From Caballeronia humi (GTDB lineage: Bacteria > Pseudomonadota > Gammaproteobacteria > Burkholderiales > Burkholderiaceae), in assembly GCF_001544475.1 (NCBI RefSeq), contig NZ_FCNW02000025.1, positions 29,752 to 93,751 of the forward strand: a stretch of DNA of 64,000 bases. Direction: 5' to 3'. The translations under genes were made by a program, and so were the position numbers. This document shows, piece by piece, positions 52,617-62,403 of the stretch. The notes beneath the pieces are model-generated. The model was not told where the DNA came from. It saw only the letters and a program-made list of their open reading frames with translations, and ran no database searches. Every line of letters begins with the position of its first letter. Position 1 is the stretch's first letter.

Positions 52617-54980
52617 TCACTCGACCGGCTGAAGTTTCGCGACCGCCAGCGCCAGCCACTTCTCGCCGTGGCGCTTGAAACGCACTTGCGCGCGGGCATC
52701 GGCGCCGGCGCCTTCGAGCGCCGTCACCGTGCCTTCGCCGAACTTCGTGTGAAAGACTCCCTGACCGACCTTGAAACCGGTGTCCGCGGCGCGCTGCGTG
52801 TTGGCGAACGCCGGAACCGGCGCGCCGGCGTCGGGATTCACATAGTCGGCGGTGCGCTCGCGACCGGGCCGCGCGAACCAGTCGCGGCCCCACCCAGCGT
52901 TGTCCGAGCGGCCGCCCCAGCGCGCGCCCGCCTCGACCTTCGGCGTGAGCCACTTGAGCGAGCCTTCGGGCAGTTCGTCGAAAAAGCGCGATCGGATGTT
53001 GTAGCGCGTCTGGCCGTGCAACATCCGGCTCTGCGCAAACGATAGATACAGCCGCTCCTTCGCCCGCGTGATCGCGACATACGCGAGGCGGCGCTCTTCC
53101 TCGAGGCCGTCGGTTTCCTGCGCGCTGTTCTCGTGCGGGAACAGGCCCTCTTCCATCCCGGTGATGAACACCGCCGTGAATTCAAGCCCCTTCGCCGCGT
53201 GCACCGTCATCAACTGCACGGCGTCCTGGCCGGCCTGCGCCTGGTTGTCGCCGGCTTCAAGCGATGCGTGCGACAAAAAGCCCGCGAGCGGCGTCATCGT
53301 GTCGGGGTTTTGCGCGGGATCGGCGGGACTCGCGGCGTCGAGCACGTCGATGCCGGGATCGTCGGTCGCGAGCGCGATTTCGGGCGCGGCCGTCGCGCCG
53401 GGGCGCAGCGGGATCGAGCGCGCGGGCGTGTCGAGTCCGTAACCCTCCTCGCTGACGAACGCCGCCGCCGCGTTCACGACTTCCTGCAAGTTCTCCAGCC
53501 GGTCCTGCCCTTCGCGCTCGGTTTCATAGTGCCCAGCGAGGCCGCTCGCGCGGATCACGTGCTCGACCGTCTCCGGCAGGCTCATCTGCTGCGTTTCGGC
53601 ACGCATCTTCGCGATCAGCATCGCGAAACTGCCGAGGCTCGATCCCGCCTTGCCCGTCACGTAAGGCACGGCGGCGGCCATCGAACAGTTGTAGAGGCGC
53701 GCGGCGTCGGCGAGTTGCTCGATCGAACGCGCACCGATGCCGCGCGTCGGGAAATTCACGACGCGCGCGAAAGCGGTGTCGTCGTTCGGGTTGTCGATCA
53801 GGCGCAGGTACGCGAGCGCGTGCTTCACTTCCTGTCGCTCGAAAAACCGCAGGCCGCCGTACACGCGATACGGAATGCCCACGTTCACGAGCGTGTGCTC
53901 GATCGTGCGCGACTGCGCGTTGCTCCGGTACAGCACCGCGATCTCGCCGCGCGACAGGCCCGTATTGATCAGCGCCCTGATTTCCTCGACGATCCACCCC
54001 GCTTCCTGCGAATCGGTCGCGGCTTCGTAGACGCGCACCGGCTCGCCGTGGCCCGCGTCGGTGCGCAGGTTTTTGCCGAGCCGCCGCGAATTGTTCGCGA
54101 TCAGGAAGTTCGCGGTATCGAGAATATGGCCGTGCGAGCGGTAGTTCTGCTCCAGCTTGATGAGATTTCGCACGCGGAATTCGCGCTCGAAGTCGTGCAT
54201 ATTGCCGACGTTGGCGCCGCGAAAGGCGTAGATCGACTGATCGTCGTCGCCGACCGCGAAGATCGCGTTGTGCTCGCCCGCGAGCATTTTCAGCCATGCG
54301 TATTGCAGCTTGTTCGTGTCCTGAAACTCGTCGACGAGGATGTTGCGAAAGCGCGCCTGGTAGTGCGCGCGCAACGGCGGATTGTGCGCGAGCAGTTCGT
54401 AGCAGCGCAGCAGCAGCTCCGGAAAATCGACGACGCCTTCTCGCTGGCACTGCTGGTCGTAGGCCTCGTACAGCTCGACGAACTTGCGGTTGAAGGCATC
54501 GGTGGCATCGACGTCTTTTGGACGCAGGCCCTGTTCCTTCGCGTTGTTGATGAAGTACTGCAGGTTCTTCGCCGGATACTTCTCGTCGTCGATGTTCAGG
54601 CCCTTCATCAGGCGCTTGATCGCGGAAAGCTGGTCGGCGGTATCGAGGATCTGGAAAGTCTGCGGCAGGCCCGCGTCGCGGTAATGCGCGCGCAGCATCC
54701 GGTTGCACAGCCCGTGGAAGGTGCCGATCCACATGCCGCGCGTGTCGATCGGCAGGAGCGCCTGCAGGCGCGCCATCATCTCGCGCGCCGCCTTGTTCGT
54801 GAAGGTGACGGCGAGGATGGTCGGCGGCGAGGCGTAGCCGTGCTGGATCAGCCACGCGATGCGCGTGATCAGGACGCGCGTCTTGCCGCTGCCGGCGCCC
54901 GCGAGGATCAGCGCCGGCTCGTTCGGCAGCGTCACGGCAGCGAGTTGTTCGGGATTCAGATTGGCAAGCAGATCGGGCAT
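52617..54980 (-). CDS. uvrD: UvrD/PcrA-type DNA helicase II
   Basis: Superfamily 1A 3'-to-5' helicase for excision and mismatch repair, 787 residues. The Walker A AGAGSGKTRVL (near residue 28), motif II VDEFQDTNKLQYAW, motif III AVGDDDQSIYAFRGA and motif VI VAITRAKERLYLSFA are all present. The C-terminal Tudor-like domain (GVFHTKFGEGTVTAL, near 735) is typical of UvrD/PcrA. It starts at ATG 54980. The nucleosidase gene follows within a few bases. Confidence 0.96.
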   Translation of the reverse strand: MPDLLANLNPEQLAAVTLPNEPALILAGAGSGKTRVLITRIAWLIQHGYASPPTILAVTFTNKAAREMMARLQALLPIDTRGMWIGTFHGLCNRMLRAHYRDAGLPQTFQILDTADQLSAIKRLMKGLNIDDEKYPAKNLQYFINNAKEQGLRPKDVDATDAFNRKFVELYEAYDQQCQREGVVDFPELLLRCYELLAHNPPLRAHYQARFRNILVDEFQDTNKLQYAWLKMLAGEHNAIFAVGDDDQSIYAFRGANVGNMHDFEREFRVRNLIKLEQNYRSHGHILDTANFLIANNSRRLGKNLRTDAGHGEPVRVYEAATDSQEAGWIVEEIRALINTGLSRGEIAVLYRSNAQSRTIEHTLVNVGIPYRVYGGLRFFERQEVKHALAYLRLIDNPNDDTAFARVVNFPTRGIGARSIEQLADAARLYNCSMAAAVPYVTGKAGSSLGSFAMLIAKMRAETQQMSLPETVEHVIRASGLAGHYETEREGQDRLENLQEVVNAAAAFVSEEGYGLDTPARSIPLRPGATAAPEIALATDDPGIDVLDAASPADPAQNPDTMTPLAGFLSHASLEAGDNQAQAGQDAVQLMTVHAAKGLEFTAVFITGMEEGLFPHENSAQETDGLEEERRLAYVAITRAKERLYLSFAQSRMLHGQTRYNIRSRFFDELPEGSLKWLTPKVEAGARWGGRSDNAGWGRDWFARPGRERTADYVNPDAGAPVPAFANTQRAADTGFKVGQGVFHTKFGEGTVTALEGAGADARAQVRFKRHGEKWLALAVAKLQPVE

Positions 54981-55130
54981 GAGGGAAGTCTTCCGGTGGG
55001 TCGAACATTATAAGACCGCTCCGATGGCAGCGCCGCCCGCCGCTTTGCCCGATTCGTCGACGGTGCCGGTAAAACCTTATAATTGCCCGTTCCCCCGCAT
55101 TTTTTCACGCATTTTTCGGCAGATCCCACA

Positions 55131-57998
55131 ATGAGCGACAGCACGCTTGCGAAGAGCTTCGAGCCCCAGAACATCGAGTCCCAGTGGGGCCCGGAATGGG
55201 AAAAACGCGGTTATGCCGCCCCGGCCTTCGTTCCGGGCGCGAAGAATTTCTCGATCCAGCTCCCGCCGCCGAACGTCACCGGCACGCTGCACATGGGCCA
55301 CGCGTTCAACCAGACCATCATGGATGGCCTGACGCGCTACCACCGCATGCTCGGCGACAACACGCTGTGGGTGCCGGGGACGGATCATGCGGGCATCGCG
55401 ACGCAGATCGTCGTGGAACGTCAGCTCGATGCGCAGGGCATGTCGCGCCACGACCTCGGCCGTGAGGAGTTTCTGAAACGCGTGTGGGCGTGGAAGCAGG
55501 AATCCGGCTCGACCATCACGAATCAGGTGCGGCGCCTGGGCGCATCGATCGACTGGCCGCGCGAATATTTCACGATGGACGACAAGATGTCGGCCGCCGT
55601 GCGCGACGTGTTCGTCACGCTCTACAAGCAGGGCCTGATCTATCGCGGCAAGCGGCTCGTGAACTGGGACCCGGTGCTTGGCACGGCGGTGTCGGACCTC
55701 GAAGTGGTCAGCGAGGAGGAAAACGGGAGCCTGTGGCACATCAAGTACCCGCTGCCGGACGGCTCGGGTCATCTGACGGTCGCAACCACGCGCCCCGAGA
55801 CCATGCTCGGCGACGTCGCCCTGATGGTGCATCCGGAAGACGAGCGTTACGCGGCCCTCATCGGCAAAACGGTCATGCTGCCGCTGTGCGACCGCGAAAT
55901 CCCGATCATCGCCGACGATTACGTCGATCGCGAATTCGGCACGGGCGTCGTGAAAGTCACGCCGGCGCACGATTTCAACGATTATCAGGTCGGCCAGCGT
56001 CATAAGTTGCCGCAGATCGAAATCCTCACGCTCGACGCAAAAATCAACGACAACGCGCCTGAAAAGTATCGCGGCATGGATCGTTTCGATGCACGCAAGC
56101 TCGTGGTCGCGGACCTCGAAGCGCTCGGCCTGCTCGATTCCGTCAAGCCGCACAAGCTGATGGTGCCGCGCGGCGACCGCACGGGCGTCGTCATCGAGCC
56201 GATGCTGACGGACCAGTGGTTCGTCGCGATGAGCAAGCCGGCGCCGGAAGGCACGTTCAATCCGGGCAAGTCGATCGCGGAAACGGCGCTCGACGTCGTG
56301 AAGAACGGCGAAATCAGGTTCGTGCCGGAAAACTGGACGACGACCTACTATCAGTGGCTCGAAAACATCCAGGATTGGTGCATTTCGCGTCAATTGTGGT
56401 GGGGCCATCAGATTCCCGCGTGGTACGGCGAGAACGGCGAGATTTTCGTCGCGAAGACGGAAGACGAGGCGCGCGCTGAAGCGCTGTCGCAGGGGTATAC
56501 AGGCGCGCTCCGCCGCGACGACGACGTGCTCGACACCTGGTTCTCGTCGGCGCTCGTGCCTTTTTCATCGCTTGGCTGGCCCAATGAGACGAAGGAACTG
56601 CAGGCGTTCCTGCCGTCGTCGGTGCTCGTGACGGGCTTCGACATCATCTTCTTCTGGGTCGCACGCATGGTCATGATGACCACGCATTTCACCGGGACAG
56701 TGCCGTTTCACACCGTCTACGTGCACGGCCTCGTGCGCGACGCGGAAGGCCAGAAGATGTCAAAGAGCAAGGGCAATACGCTCGACCCGATCGATATCGT
56801 TGATGGCATCGCGCTCGACGAACTCGTCAGGAAACGCACGACCGGCCTCATGAATCCGAAGCAGGCTGCGCAGATCGAGAAGAAGACGCGCAAGGAGTTC
56901 CCCGACGGCATCCCGGCGTTCGGCACCGACGCGCTGCGCTTCACGATGGCGTCGATGGCAACGCTCGGTCGCAATGTGAATTTTGATCTGGCACGCTGCG
57001 AGGGGTATCGCAATTTCTGCAACAAGCTCTGGAACGCGACGCGCTTCGTGCTGATGAATACCGAAGGCCACGATTGCGGCTTTTCCAAGCCCGGCGCATG
57101 CGAGCCGGGCGACTGCGGCCCCGGCGGCTACACGGACTACTCGCCCGCCGATTTCTGGATCGTGTCGCTGTTGCAACGCGTGGAAGCGGAAGTCGAGAAA
57201 GGCTTCGCGGATTACCGTTTCGACAACGTCGCGAGCACGATCTACAAATTCGTGTGGGACGAATACTGCGACTGGTATCTCGAACTCGCAAAGGTGCAGA
57301 TTCAGAACGGCACGCCGGAACAGCAGCGCGCCACGCGCCGCACGCTGTTGCGCGTGCTCGAAACGGTGCTGCGTCTGGCGCATCCGGTAATTCCGTTCAT
57401 CACCGAGGCGCTCTGGCAGAAGGTCGCGCCCCTGACAGACGCATGGCCTGCGGAAGCGGCGGAAGGCGAGGCATCGATCATGGTGCAGCGTTATCCGCAC
57501 GCGCAGACGGAAAAAATCGATGAATCGTCGGAACAGTGGGCCGCCGAACTGAAGGCTGTGATCGATGCGTGCCGTAATTTGCGCGGAGAGATGAATTTGT
57601 CGCCGGCGGTAAAAGTGCCGATGCTCGCCACCGGCGACGCCGCCCGTCTCACGACGTTCGCGCCTTATCTGCAGGCACTCGCGCGCCTGTCGGACGTGCA
57701 GATCATCGCCGACGAAGCCGCGCTCGACGCGCAGGCGCACGGTGCGCCGGTCGCGATCATCGGTTCGAGCAAGCTGGTGCTGAAAGTGGAAATCGACGTC
57801 GCGGCCGAGCGCGAGCGGTTGTCGAAGGAAGTCGAACGGCTCGCAAGTGAAGTTTCCAAATGTAACGCCAAGCTCGGAAATGAGAGTTTTGTTTCAAAAG
57901 CGCCGGCCACTGTCGTGGATCAAGAGCGAAAAAGGCTGGCAGAATACGAATCGACCATCGAAAAGCTCCAGGCGCAATTATTGCGTCTTCCTGCCTGA
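55131..57998 (+). CDS. valS: Valine-tRNA ligase
   Basis: Class I aminoacyl-tRNA synthetase (955 residues) that charges tRNA-Val and edits threonine. The HIGH-equivalent is NVTGTLHMGHAF (near residue 50), the editing domain spans about 190-340, and KMSKSKGN (near 543) completes the active site. A C-terminal coiled coil (about 885-955) clamps tRNA. ATG 55131 (MSDSTLAKSFE) is chosen over the longer frame from 55083. It is divergent from uvrD. Confidence 0.98.
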   Translation: MSDSTLAKSFEPQNIESQWGPEWEKRGYAAPAFVPGAKNFSIQLPPPNVTGTLHMGHAFNQTIMDGLTRYHRMLGDNTLWVPGTDHAGIATQIVVERQLDAQGMSRHDLGREEFLKRVWAWKQESGSTITNQVRRLGASIDWPREYFTMDDKMSAAVRDVFVTLYKQGLIYRGKRLVNWDPVLGTAVSDLEVVSEEENGSLWHIKYPLPDGSGHLTVATTRPETMLGDVALMVHPEDERYAALIGKTVMLPLCDREIPIIADDYVDREFGTGVVKVTPAHDFNDYQVGQRHKLPQIEILTLDAKINDNAPEKYRGMDRFDARKLVVADLEALGLLDSVKPHKLMVPRGDRTGVVIEPMLTDQWFVAMSKPAPEGTFNPGKSIAETALDVVKNGEIRFVPENWTTTYYQWLENIQDWCISRQLWWGHQIPAWYGENGEIFVAKTEDEARAEALSQGYTGALRRDDDVLDTWFSSALVPFSSLGWPNETKELQAFLPSSVLVTGFDIIFFWVARMVMMTTHFTGTVPFHTVYVHGLVRDAEGQKMSKSKGNTLDPIDIVDGIALDELVRKRTTGLMNPKQAAQIEKKTRKEFPDGIPAFGTDALRFTMASMATLGRNVNFDLARCEGYRNFCNKLWNATRFVLMNTEGHDCGFSKPGACEPGDCGPGGYTDYSPADFWIVSLLQRVEAEVEKGFADYRFDNVASTIYKFVWDEYCDWYLELAKVQIQNGTPEQQRATRRTLLRVLETVLRLAHPVIPFITEALWQKVAPLTDAWPAEAAEGEASIMVQRYPHAQTEKIDESSEQWAAELKAVIDACRNLRGEMNLSPAVKVPMLATGDAARLTTFAPYLQALARLSDVQIIADEAALDAQAHGAPVAIIGSSKLVLKVEIDVAAERERLSKEVERLASEVSKCNAKLGNESFVSKAPATVVDQERKRLAEYESTIEKLQAQLLRLPA

Positions 57999-58063
57999 TC
58001 GAGCGCAGACTTACCGATATTGCTCGACGTTTCAAACACGAATTAGAGGATCAGGGTCATCAC

Positions 58064-58945
58064 ATGCTAAAAGTTACTAAAGCGGTTTTTCCCGTTGCAG
58101 GTCTCGGTACCCGGTTCCTCCCCGCGACCAAGGCAAGCCCGAAGGAAATGCTGCCGGTCGTCGACAAGCCGCTGATTCAATACGCGGTGGAAGAAGCGAT
58201 GGCCGCAGGCATTACCGAAATGATCTTCGTCACGGGCCGCAGCAAGCGCGCGATCGAAGATCACTTCGACAAATCGTATGAAGTCGAAGCCGAGCTCGAA
58301 GCGCGCGGCAAAGACAAGTTGCTGGAACTCGTGCGCAGCATCAAGCCGAGCCACGTCGACTGCTTCTACGTACGTCAGGCCGAAGCGCTGGGCCTCGGCC
58401 ACGCGGTGCTGTGCGCCGAGAAGCTCGTCGGCGACAACCCGTTCGCCGTGATCCTCGCGGACGACTTGCTGTACGGCAAGCCGCCCGTGATGACGCAGAT
58501 GATCGAAGTCTTCGACCACTATCACAGCTCGGTGATCGGCGTCGAAGAGATTCCGGCGCAGGACTCGAAGTCCTACGGCGTGATCGACGGCAAGGAATGG
58601 GAAAGCAATATTTTCAAGCTGGCCGGTATCGTCGAGAAGCCGGAACCGGCGGTGGCGCCGTCGAACCTGGGCGTGGTCGGGCGTTATGTGCTGAAGCCGC
58701 GCATTTTCGATCACATCCGCGCACTGAAGCCGGGTGCGGGCGGGGAATTCCAGTTGACCGACGCGATCCAGTCGCTCCTCGCCGACGAACAAGTGCTCGC
58801 GTACAAGTACCACGGTACGCGTTTCGACTGCGGCAGCAAGCTCGGCTATCTGAAGGCGACGGTGGAATTCGCGCTGCGCCATCCTGAAGTCGCGGCGGAT
58901 TTCGAGGAATATCTGAAGACGCGTTCACCGATTCTCGAAGGCTGA
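58064..58945 (+). CDS. galU: UTP-glucose-1-phosphate uridylyltransferase
   Basis: Makes UDP-glucose for polysaccharide, LPS and glycolipid synthesis (293 residues). The nucleotide-binding start AVFPVAGLGTRFLPATKASP and KEMLPVVDKPLIQYAVEEA, plus VILADDLL and IVEKPEP, are all typical. AGAGGATCAGG lies upstream of ATG 58064. It follows valS by 65 bp and is followed by a terminator. UDP-glucose could supply the lipid glycosyltransferase elsewhere in the window. Confidence 0.97.
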   Translation: MLKVTKAVFPVAGLGTRFLPATKASPKEMLPVVDKPLIQYAVEEAMAAGITEMIFVTGRSKRAIEDHFDKSYEVEAELEARGKDKLLELVRSIKPSHVDCFYVRQAEALGLGHAVLCAEKLVGDNPFAVILADDLLYGKPPVMTQMIEVFDHYHSSVIGVEEIPAQDSKSYGVIDGKEWESNIFKLAGIVEKPEPAVAPSNLGVVGRYVLKPRIFDHIRALKPGAGGEFQLTDAIQSLLADEQVLAYKYHGTRFDCGSKLGYLKATVEFALRHPEVAADFEEYLKTRSPILEG

Positions 58946-58966
58946 TTGCCTGAGAGTCGGTTCGAA

Positions 58967-58999
58967 AAAAATGCCCGCGATGCGAATCGCGGGCATTTT
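58967..58999. terminator. Bidirectional terminator, galU and TusA-like gene
   Basis: Perfect 11-bp stem ATGCCCGCGAT/ATCGCGGGCAT with a four-base loop. A-run and T-run flank it, so it works on both strands between convergent genes. Confidence 0.9.
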
Positions 59000-59023
59000 C
59001 GTTTTCAGGCTTTCAAAACGGCT

Positions 59024-59251
59024 TCAGCGGCGGCGCATCAGAAAAACAAACGTCTTGTCCTGCGCCGTCGATTCGACGATTTCGTTGCCGGTCTGTTTGG
59101 CGAATGCGGCGAAATCGCGTTGCGAACCCGGATCGGTTGCCAGGACTTTCAGAATCTGGCCGCTTTCCATGTCCGCGAGGGCTTTTTTCGCCCGCAAGAT
59201 GGGCAGCGGGCAGTTGAGCCCGCGCGCATCGACTTCCTTGTGAACTTGCAT
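59024..59251 (-). CDS. TusA/SirA family sulfurtransferase-like protein
   Basis: A 75-residue protein that carries persulfide sulfur on a conserved cysteine. ARGLNCPLPILRAKKAL (Cys near 14, CPxP motif) and the C-terminal FVFLMRRR are typical. Such proteins take part in tRNA thiolation or redox sulfur transfer. The start is ATG 59251. It is convergent with galU and independent of the dehydrogenase genes behind it. Confidence 0.92.
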   Translation of the reverse strand: MQVHKEVDARGLNCPLPILRAKKALADMESGQILKVLATDPGSQRDFAAFAKQTGNEIVESTAQDKTFVFLMRRR

Positions 59252-59306
59252 CGGGTGAGCCTTGGTTTTGCTTAGCTGAGTTGCCTAAAATCGGAGCCTT
59301 CCGATT

Positions 59307-60338
59307 CTACCGCAGCGCCTGCAGGTTCACCGGTTGCCCGCTCTCGAACGCCTCCCGCAGCGCGATGCCGATCCTCGTCGCCTCGCGCGCGTCCGCGAGC
59401 GTGAGCCCGGTCGGCGCCCCGCCCCGCAACGCATCGACGAACGCGCGCGCCTCGTGCAGGAACGCTTCTTCGAAACGCTCGAAGAACGTCGGCGTGCATT
59501 CGTTGCGCACGCCCGAAGCATCGGCGATTTCCACGCGATTCGCCCGCGCGCCGCGCCCCACTGCGAGCATGCCGCCCGTGCCGATCACTTCGGTTTGCGT
59601 GTCGTGGCCGTGCGCCATCGTCCGCGATGCGTAGAACACCGCGAGCCGACCGTCCTCGAATTCGCAGATGCCGACGCCGTTATCGATGTCACCGCATTCG
59701 CGCAGGCCTTCGTGGATCGCGATCGTGCCGCTCGCGAAGACGCGTTTCGGCTTCGGATTGCCGAGCAGCCAGCGCGCGAGATCGATGTCGTGGACGCTGC
59801 AATCGAGGAAAAGTCCGCCTGAAGTCGGCGCGAAACGCACGAAAAAGCCATCGGGATCGTTCTTGTCGCAGGTTTGCGAGCGCACCATGAACGGCCGGCC
59901 GATTGCGCCCTTCGTGACTTTTTCGAAAGCGTCGCGATAACTCGGGTCGAAACGGCGCACGAAGCCGATCATCACCTGCAATTCCGGACGTCGCGCGCTT
60001 TCTTCGAGTACGCGGTCGCATTCGTCGAGATCGAGCGACAGCGGTTTTTCGCAGAACACGTGCTTGCCTGCCCGCAACGCGTCGATGATCTGCGCCGGAT
60101 GCAGCGACGTCGGCGTGACGAGCCAGACGGCGTCGATCGACTTGTCGGCGAGCAAGGTGTCGTAGTTATCGTAAATCGCGAGTTCCGGCAGGTTCGCGCG
60201 AGCCCAATCGCGCTCCTCGGCGACCGGACTGCACGCCGCGACGAGCGTCGCGCCCGGCACGCGCCACGCGAGGTTTTCCGCGTGCCGGCGCCCCAGCCGC
60301 CCCAGCCCGACGATCCCGACTCTCACCGGCGCGCTCAT
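59307..60338 (-). CDS. Gfo/Idh/MocA family oxidoreductase, inositol-locus member
   Basis: NAD(P)-dependent sugar or cyclitol dehydrogenase, 343 residues. The Rossmann motif is GIVGLGRLGRRHAENLA and the catalytic lysine is in HVFCEKPLSLDLDECD. The C-terminal domain (about 125-343) forms the substrate pocket (GGLFLDCSVHDIDLARW). ATG 60338 overlaps the previous dehydrogenase stop (ATGA). It is similar to its neighbour but distinct, so it probably acts on another cyclitol or a later intermediate. Confidence 0.9.
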   Translation of the reverse strand: MSAPVRVGIVGLGRLGRRHAENLAWRVPGATLVAACSPVAEERDWARANLPELAIYDNYDTLLADKSIDAVWLVTPTSLHPAQIIDALRAGKHVFCEKPLSLDLDECDRVLEESARRPELQVMIGFVRRFDPSYRDAFEKVTKGAIGRPFMVRSQTCDKNDPDGFFVRFAPTSGGLFLDCSVHDIDLARWLLGNPKPKRVFASGTIAIHEGLRECGDIDNGVGICEFEDGRLAVFYASRTMAHGHDTQTEVIGTGGMLAVGRGARANRVEIADASGVRNECTPTFFERFEEAFLHEARAFVDALRGGAPTGLTLADAREATRIGIALREAFESGQPVNLQALR

Positions 60339-61339
60339 GCGACGTTCTCCCCGAGCTCGACGACGCGCCCTTCGCGCCACGAAAGCGTCGCGGCTTCGGC
60401 GAGTTCCAGCGCTTTCAGGCCGTCCGCGACGGTCGTGCGCACGGGTTTTCCATCGGTCACCGCTTCGAAGAAATGCGCGATTTCGAGCGCGTACGCCGCG
60501 CGATAGCGTTCGAGGAAGAACGCCTCGGGCACGTCGCTGGAGACCGCCGTTTTCGAATACGCCGTGACTTCGGTCGGGCGCACGTTGCCCGCCTGCAGCA
60601 TCCCGGCGCTGCCAAGCAATTCGAAGCGCTGATCGTAGCCGTACGCCGCGCGCCGCGCCGTGTTGATCTGGCACAGGCGCCCGCGCTTCGTGCGGATCGT
60701 GACGGCCGTCGAATCGATGTCGCCCGCGTCGGCGATCGCCGGGTCGGAGAGGCAACTGCCGGTCGCGTGCAGCGTGTCGGCTTCGTCGTCGAGCATCCAG
60801 CGGAAGATGTCGAAATCGTGGATCAGCATGTCCTTGAAGATGCCGCCCGAATGCCGGATGTAGTCCACCGGCGGCGCGCCCGGATCGCGGCTCGTCACGA
60901 CGAGCATCTCTGGCTCGCCGATCTCGCCCGCCTCGACGCGCGCCTTCAACGCCGAGAACGTCGGATCAAAGCGCCGCTGAAAGCCGATCATGCACACGAC
61001 ACCCGCCTTCGCGACCGCATCGGCGCAGGCGCGCGCGCGCTCGACCGTGAGATCGACCGGCTTCTCGCAGAACACATGCTTGCCCGCTCCCGCCGATTGC
61101 AGGATCAGGCCGGCGTGTGTATCGGTGCTCGAACACACGACCGTCGCGCCAATCGACGCATCGCCCATCGCGCCGTCGATGTCCGCGACTTGCGCGCCGT
61201 GAATCGCCGCGAGCGCGGCGGCCGCGTCGCGGTTCACATCGACGACGTATTTCAGCCGCACGCCCGGCTGCCGCGCGAGATTCGCTGCGTGAATCCTGCC
61301 GATGCGTCCCGCCCCAAAAACCGCCACATCAATCGTCAT
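60335..61339 (-). CDS. iolG: Inositol 2-dehydrogenase-like (IolG family)
   Basis: Oxidises myo-inositol to scyllo-inosose, or a related cyclitol step; 334 residues. AVFGAGRIGRIHAANLARQP binds NAD, HVFCEKPVDLTVERA holds the catalytic lysine, and GGIFKDMLIHDFDIFRWML carries the D-x3-H pair typical of IolG. ATG 61339 is used; a GTG two codons upstream has AGGAG closer. The start overlaps the RpiR regulator end by 11 bp and the stop overlaps the next dehydrogenase by four bases. Confidence 0.88.
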   Translation of the reverse strand: MTIDVAVFGAGRIGRIHAANLARQPGVRLKYVVDVNRDAAAALAAIHGAQVADIDGAMGDASIGATVVCSSTDTHAGLILQSAGAGKHVFCEKPVDLTVERARACADAVAKAGVVCMIGFQRRFDPTFSALKARVEAGEIGEPEMLVVTSRDPGAPPVDYIRHSGGIFKDMLIHDFDIFRWMLDDEADTLHATGSCLSDPAIADAGDIDSTAVTIRTKRGRLCQINTARRAAYGYDQRFELLGSAGMLQAGNVRPTEVTAYSKTAVSSDVPEAFFLERYRAAYALEIAHFFEAVTDGKPVRTTVADGLKALELAEAATLSWREGRVVELGENVA

Positions 61340-62210
61340 AGCCACCTGTCTCCTTGGATTCTTCGACGTTCAGTTCGAGCCGGTACGCGAGCGCGATGAA
61401 GAGCGCCTGGCACAGGCAGATGGTGCTCGTGAGCGAGCGGAACGCGAACGCGCTCCCCTCCTTCACGAACAGATGCGCGCTCGCGTGACGCGCGAGCGGC
61501 GAAAGCTGGCTGTCAGTGATCACGAGCGTTTTCGCGCCGTGATGCTGCGCGGCGCGCACGCAGTACTGCGTCTCCTTGCCGTACGGCGCGAAGCTGATCG
61601 CGACGACAACATCGCCCTTCCTCACGCTGCGGATCTGCTCGCGATACATGCCACCGAAGCCCGACACGAGATGCACGCGCTTCGGCGTATGTTGCAGTGC
61701 ATAGACGATGTAGCTCGCGACCGCGAACGAGCGCCGCACGCCGATCACGTAAATGTTCTCCGCCTGCTGCAGCATCTTCACGGCGGCTTCGAAGTGCTCG
61801 TCGTCGAGACCGGCTTCGAGTTCGTCGAGGCCCGTGCGGCTCGCCGCGATGAACTCGCGCGCCACCGACACACCGGACACCTTCCCCGCCTTTTCGTCGA
61901 TCAGTTTCCGGATGCGCTGCTGGTAGCTCTGCGGCGAGCCGCTCTGTCCGGCATACGCCTGCTTGAATACGGCCTGCAAGTCGGAGAAACCGGAAAAGCC
62001 GAAGCGCTGCGCAAACCGCACGACCGCCGACGGGTGCACGCCGCACGCGCTCGCGATATCGCTCGTGCGGTCCATCATCACGTTCGACCGATGCTGCTCG
62101 ATATACGTCGCGACGCTCTTCAACTGTCGCGGCAGCGTCTCGTAAGCCTCGGTGATCCGCTGCATCAGGTCGTCGACGTTCTGCACGTCCGCGCTCGTTT
62201 CTTCCTGCAT
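61329..62210 (-). CDS. MurR/RpiR family regulator of the inositol/sugar locus
   Basis: A 293-residue repressor with an N-terminal RpiR helix-turn-helix (about 25-75, ASACGVHPSAVVRFAQRFGF) and a C-terminal SIS domain (about 120-255, IYVIGVRRSFAVASYIVYAL) that senses a sugar phosphate. The start is ATG 62210, with GAAGAAGAG upstream. The open frame to 62309 would cover the operator, which argues against it. It begins the minus-strand operon and is divergent from the binding-protein gene. Confidence 0.9.
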   Translation of the reverse strand: MQEETSADVQNVDDLMQRITEAYETLPRQLKSVATYIEQHRSNVMMDRTSDIASACGVHPSAVVRFAQRFGFSGFSDLQAVFKQAYAGQSGSPQSYQQRIRKLIDEKAGKVSGVSVAREFIAASRTGLDELEAGLDDEHFEAAVKMLQQAENIYVIGVRRSFAVASYIVYALQHTPKRVHLVSGFGGMYREQIRSVRKGDVVVAISFAPYGKETQYCVRAAQHHGAKTLVITDSQLSPLARHASAHLFVKEGSAFAFRSLTSTICLCQALFIALAYRLELNVEESKETGGYDD

Positions 62211-62265
62211 GGGAGACTCTTCTTCGACACATTCGATGCTGCTGATTATAGGGAGCGGATTCACG

Positions 62266-62287
62266 AAATGGAATGTATTTTCCATTT
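62266..62287. promoter_or_regulatory. RpiR/IolR-type operator
   Basis: Palindrome AAATGGAA-N6-TTCCATTT between the regulator and binding-protein genes. It contains GGAA-N6-TTCC, the motif reported for rhizobial IolR. A third half-site (TTCCATT) lies at 62304-62310. Confidence 0.72.
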
Positions 62288-62403
62288 GCCTGACGCTTAA
62301 AATTTCCATTGCAGAGCGCGCGAACTTGTCCTAATCTTGGTCGTGAGCAGCGGCATCGAGATGCGGCGCTCGCTTAAAACAACAACCTGGATAGGTGGAG
62401 ACA

